A stretch of DNA of 8,140 bases, from positions 9,401 through 17,540 of the forward strand of contig CAJUJG010000054.1 in NCBI GenBank assembly GCA_910586715.1, written 5' to 3'. Shown one piece after another: positions 7,707 to 8,140 of this stretch. Both the position numbers and the translations under genes were made by a program. Under the pieces are notes generated by a model, which saw only the letters and a list, made by a program, of their open reading frames with translations, ran no database searches and had not been told where the DNA came from. Source of the stretch: an uncultured Lachnospiraceae bacterium (GTDB taxonomy: Bacteria; Bacillota; Clostridia; Lachnospirales; Lachnospiraceae). How positions within the stretch are numbered: the stretch's first letter is position 1; the number at the start of each line of letters is the position of its first letter.

Positions 7707-7719
7707 TTTTTCTCCTCCT
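7704..7719 (-). promoter_or_regulatory. Ribosome binding site deciding the GTG start of prpC
   Basis: AGGAGG at 7719-7714 is a near-perfect Shine-Dalgarno sequence seven bases before GTG at 7706-7704. It is the strongest ribosome binding site near this gene and supports GTG over the in-frame ATG at 7766. Confidence 0.85.
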
Positions 7720-7721
7720 GT

Positions 7722-7738
7722 ATGACGCTTATCGTCAC
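7722..7738 (-). promoter_or_regulatory. Hairpin in the prpC leader just before the ribosome binding site
   Basis: In the minus-strand RNA, UGACG (7737-7733) pairs with CGUCA (7727-7723) around the loop AUAAG, and a G-U pair can close the base. The hairpin ends two bases before the AGGAGG. No U run follows, so it is not a terminator. Its core repeats 13 bases of the rlmN terminator. A role in translation or RNA stability is possible but unproven. Confidence 0.45.
7724..7736. repeat. 13-bp direct repeat GACGCTTATCGTC, copy 1
   Basis: An identical 13-base copy lies at 7806-7818, 82 bases to the right. The repeat is itself an interrupted palindrome, GACG and CGTC arms around five bases. This copy lies in the prpC leader. 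Confidence 0.85.
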
Positions 7739-7752
7739 GACCGTATCGATAG

Positions 7753-7780
7753 ACATAGTACTCCATAATCCTTACTATGT
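7753..7780. promoter_or_regulatory. Perfect 8-bp inverted repeat ACATAGTA-N12-TACTATGT, possible operator
   Basis: The arms are 7753-7760 and 7773-7780 with a 12-base centre. One arm overlaps the candidate -10 box of prpC and the other lies just after the predicted transcription start. This is a usual place for a repressor or activator site. As RNA it could also form a hairpin in the leader if transcription starts further upstream. No known regulator motif is recognised. Confidence 0.4.
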
Positions 7781-7805
7781 TAGCACAGACGAAAGAAAAA
7801 AGCAA
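7777..7805 (-). promoter_or_regulatory. Candidate promoter for the prpC-prkC-rsgA-rpe-MATE operon
   Basis: On the minus strand, TTGCTT (7805-7800) and TAACAT (7782-7777) are 17 bases apart. TGC directly before the -10 box makes an extended -10 element. The -10 box matches consensus at four of six positions and the -35 at three, so the extended element carries most of the case. The -35 lies in the 3' arm and U tract of the rlmN terminator. Transcription would start near 7770, leaving about 64 bases of leader. Confidence 0.4.
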
Positions 7806-7822
7806 GACGCTTATCGTCCTGC
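7791..7822 (-). terminator. Intrinsic terminator of rlmN, containing its stop codon
   Basis: The minus-strand RNA forms an eight-pair stem, GCAGGACG (7822-7815) with CGUCUUGC (7809-7802), including one G-U pair, around the loop AUAAG. Six U residues follow (7801-7796). The rlmN UAA stop lies in the loop, so a ribosome finishing rlmN would cover the hairpin and could affect termination. Confidence 0.75.
7806..7818. repeat. 13-bp direct repeat GACGCTTATCGTC, copy 2
   Basis: Identical to 7724-7736. This copy forms the inner stem and loop of the rlmN terminator and includes the rlmN stop codon. Confidence 0.85.
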
Positions 7823-8140
7823 CTTTGCGTACCGCCTCCGAAGCTGCCCGCACGCCCCGTCAATATCCCTGCCCATTTCCCGGCGCACGGTGGCATTCAC
7901 ATGTCTTTGCTCCAGTTTTTCTTTAAAACGCATCACGTTCTCTTTCGCGGATTCAACGAAATCCCGTTCTTTTATGGGATTTACGGGAATTAAATTGATA
8001 TGACAGTTTAGTCCCTTCACCAAACCGCACAGATTTTCGGCATCCTCGTCGGTATCGTTGACGCCGCCTACCAGGCTGTACTCAAACGTAATGCGTCTGC
8101 CCGTCTTTTCAAAGTAACAGCGGCACGCCGCAATCACCTC
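7811..8140 (-). CDS. rlmN: Dual-specificity RNA methyltransferase RlmN (C-terminal 109 residues; 5' part outside window)
   Basis: RlmN is a radical-SAM enzyme that methylates C2 of adenine 2503 in 23S rRNA and adenine 37 in certain tRNAs. Only the last 109 residues are visible, entering at the right edge with EVIAACRCYFEKTGRR. Family features seen are ITFEYSLVGGVNDTDEDA, the HINLIPVNP strand, and the end motif REMGRDIDGACGQLR. The last contains the Cys that corresponds to the methyl-carrying Cys355 of E. coli RlmN. The CxxxCxxC iron-sulfur motif would be in the missing part. RlmN differs from the resistance enzyme Cfr, and the Cys motif alone does not separate them, but the position directly upstream of prpC-prkC is the usual place of rlmN in Firmicutes. 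The stop codon sits in the terminator loop. Confidence 0.93.
   Translation of the reverse strand, partial: EVIAACRCYFEKTGRRITFEYSLVGGVNDTDEDAENLCGLVKGLNCHINLIPVNPIKERDFVESAKENVMRFKEKLEQRHVNATVRREMGRDIDGACGQLRRRYAKAGR

Noticed and set aside
6969..7853. Longer prpC starting at 7853 (294 residues)
   Set aside because: It would overlap the rlmN end and its terminator and cross the candidate promoter. The PP2C domain begins directly at the GTG at 7706 with AGGAGG before it.
1..8140. Mobile elements, CRISPR arrays, tRNA or rRNA genes
   Set aside because: No transposase or integrase coding, no regularly spaced repeats, no cloverleaf-like sequences and no rRNA-like stretches were seen; gene packing is continuous.

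Overview
This window looks like a chromosomal housekeeping segment from a low-to-mid-GC Firmicute, most likely a Clostridia member of the Lachnospiraceae type. The reasons are the gene order rlmN - prpC - prkC - rsgA - rpe, the strong AGGAGG ribosome binding sites, the GTG starts, and the PASTA-type Ser/Thr kinase. The family assignment is inferred from gene content and protein style, not from a database search.

Every gene I can support lies on the minus strand, so the region reads from right to left. At the right edge (7811-8140) is the C-terminal end of RlmN, a radical-SAM rRNA/tRNA methyltransferase, followed by an intrinsic terminator that contains its stop codon. A short regulatory gap (7707-7810) holds a candidate promoter, an 8-bp inverted repeat and a hairpin whose core copies 13 bases of the rlmN terminator. 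Then comes a tightly packed operon: prpC (PP2C phosphatase, 6969-7706), prkC (membrane Ser/Thr kinase with three PASTA domains, 4435-6972, ATGA overlap with prpC), rsgA (ribosome-assembly GTPase, 3495-4409) and rpe (ribulose-phosphate 3-epimerase, 2831-3490). A MATE-family transporter (1418-2803) follows rpe after 27 nt. The unit ends in a clear intrinsic terminator (1377-1412). The left part (1-1332) is the 5' portion of an ABC exporter gene running off the window. It resembles the YheI/BmrC/MdlA type of heterodimeric exporter subunit, so its partner gene would be expected just beyond the left edge.

Functionally, PrkC would sense peptidoglycan fragments outside the cell and phosphorylate cytoplasmic targets, and PrpC would reverse this. 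RsgA is a known PrkC target in Bacillus subtilis and links the signal to 30S ribosome maturation. Rpe serves the pentose phosphate pathway. The MATE and ABC genes are transporters with unknown substrates.

I saw no mobile element, CRISPR array, tRNA or rRNA, and no gene-free stretch longer than about 105 bases. I did not find a clearly new biological system. The points most worth a second look are the structured prpC leader, the unusual low-complexity linker in PrkC, the MATE gene at the place where thiN often sits, and a His in place of the usual aromatic A-loop residue of the ABC protein.
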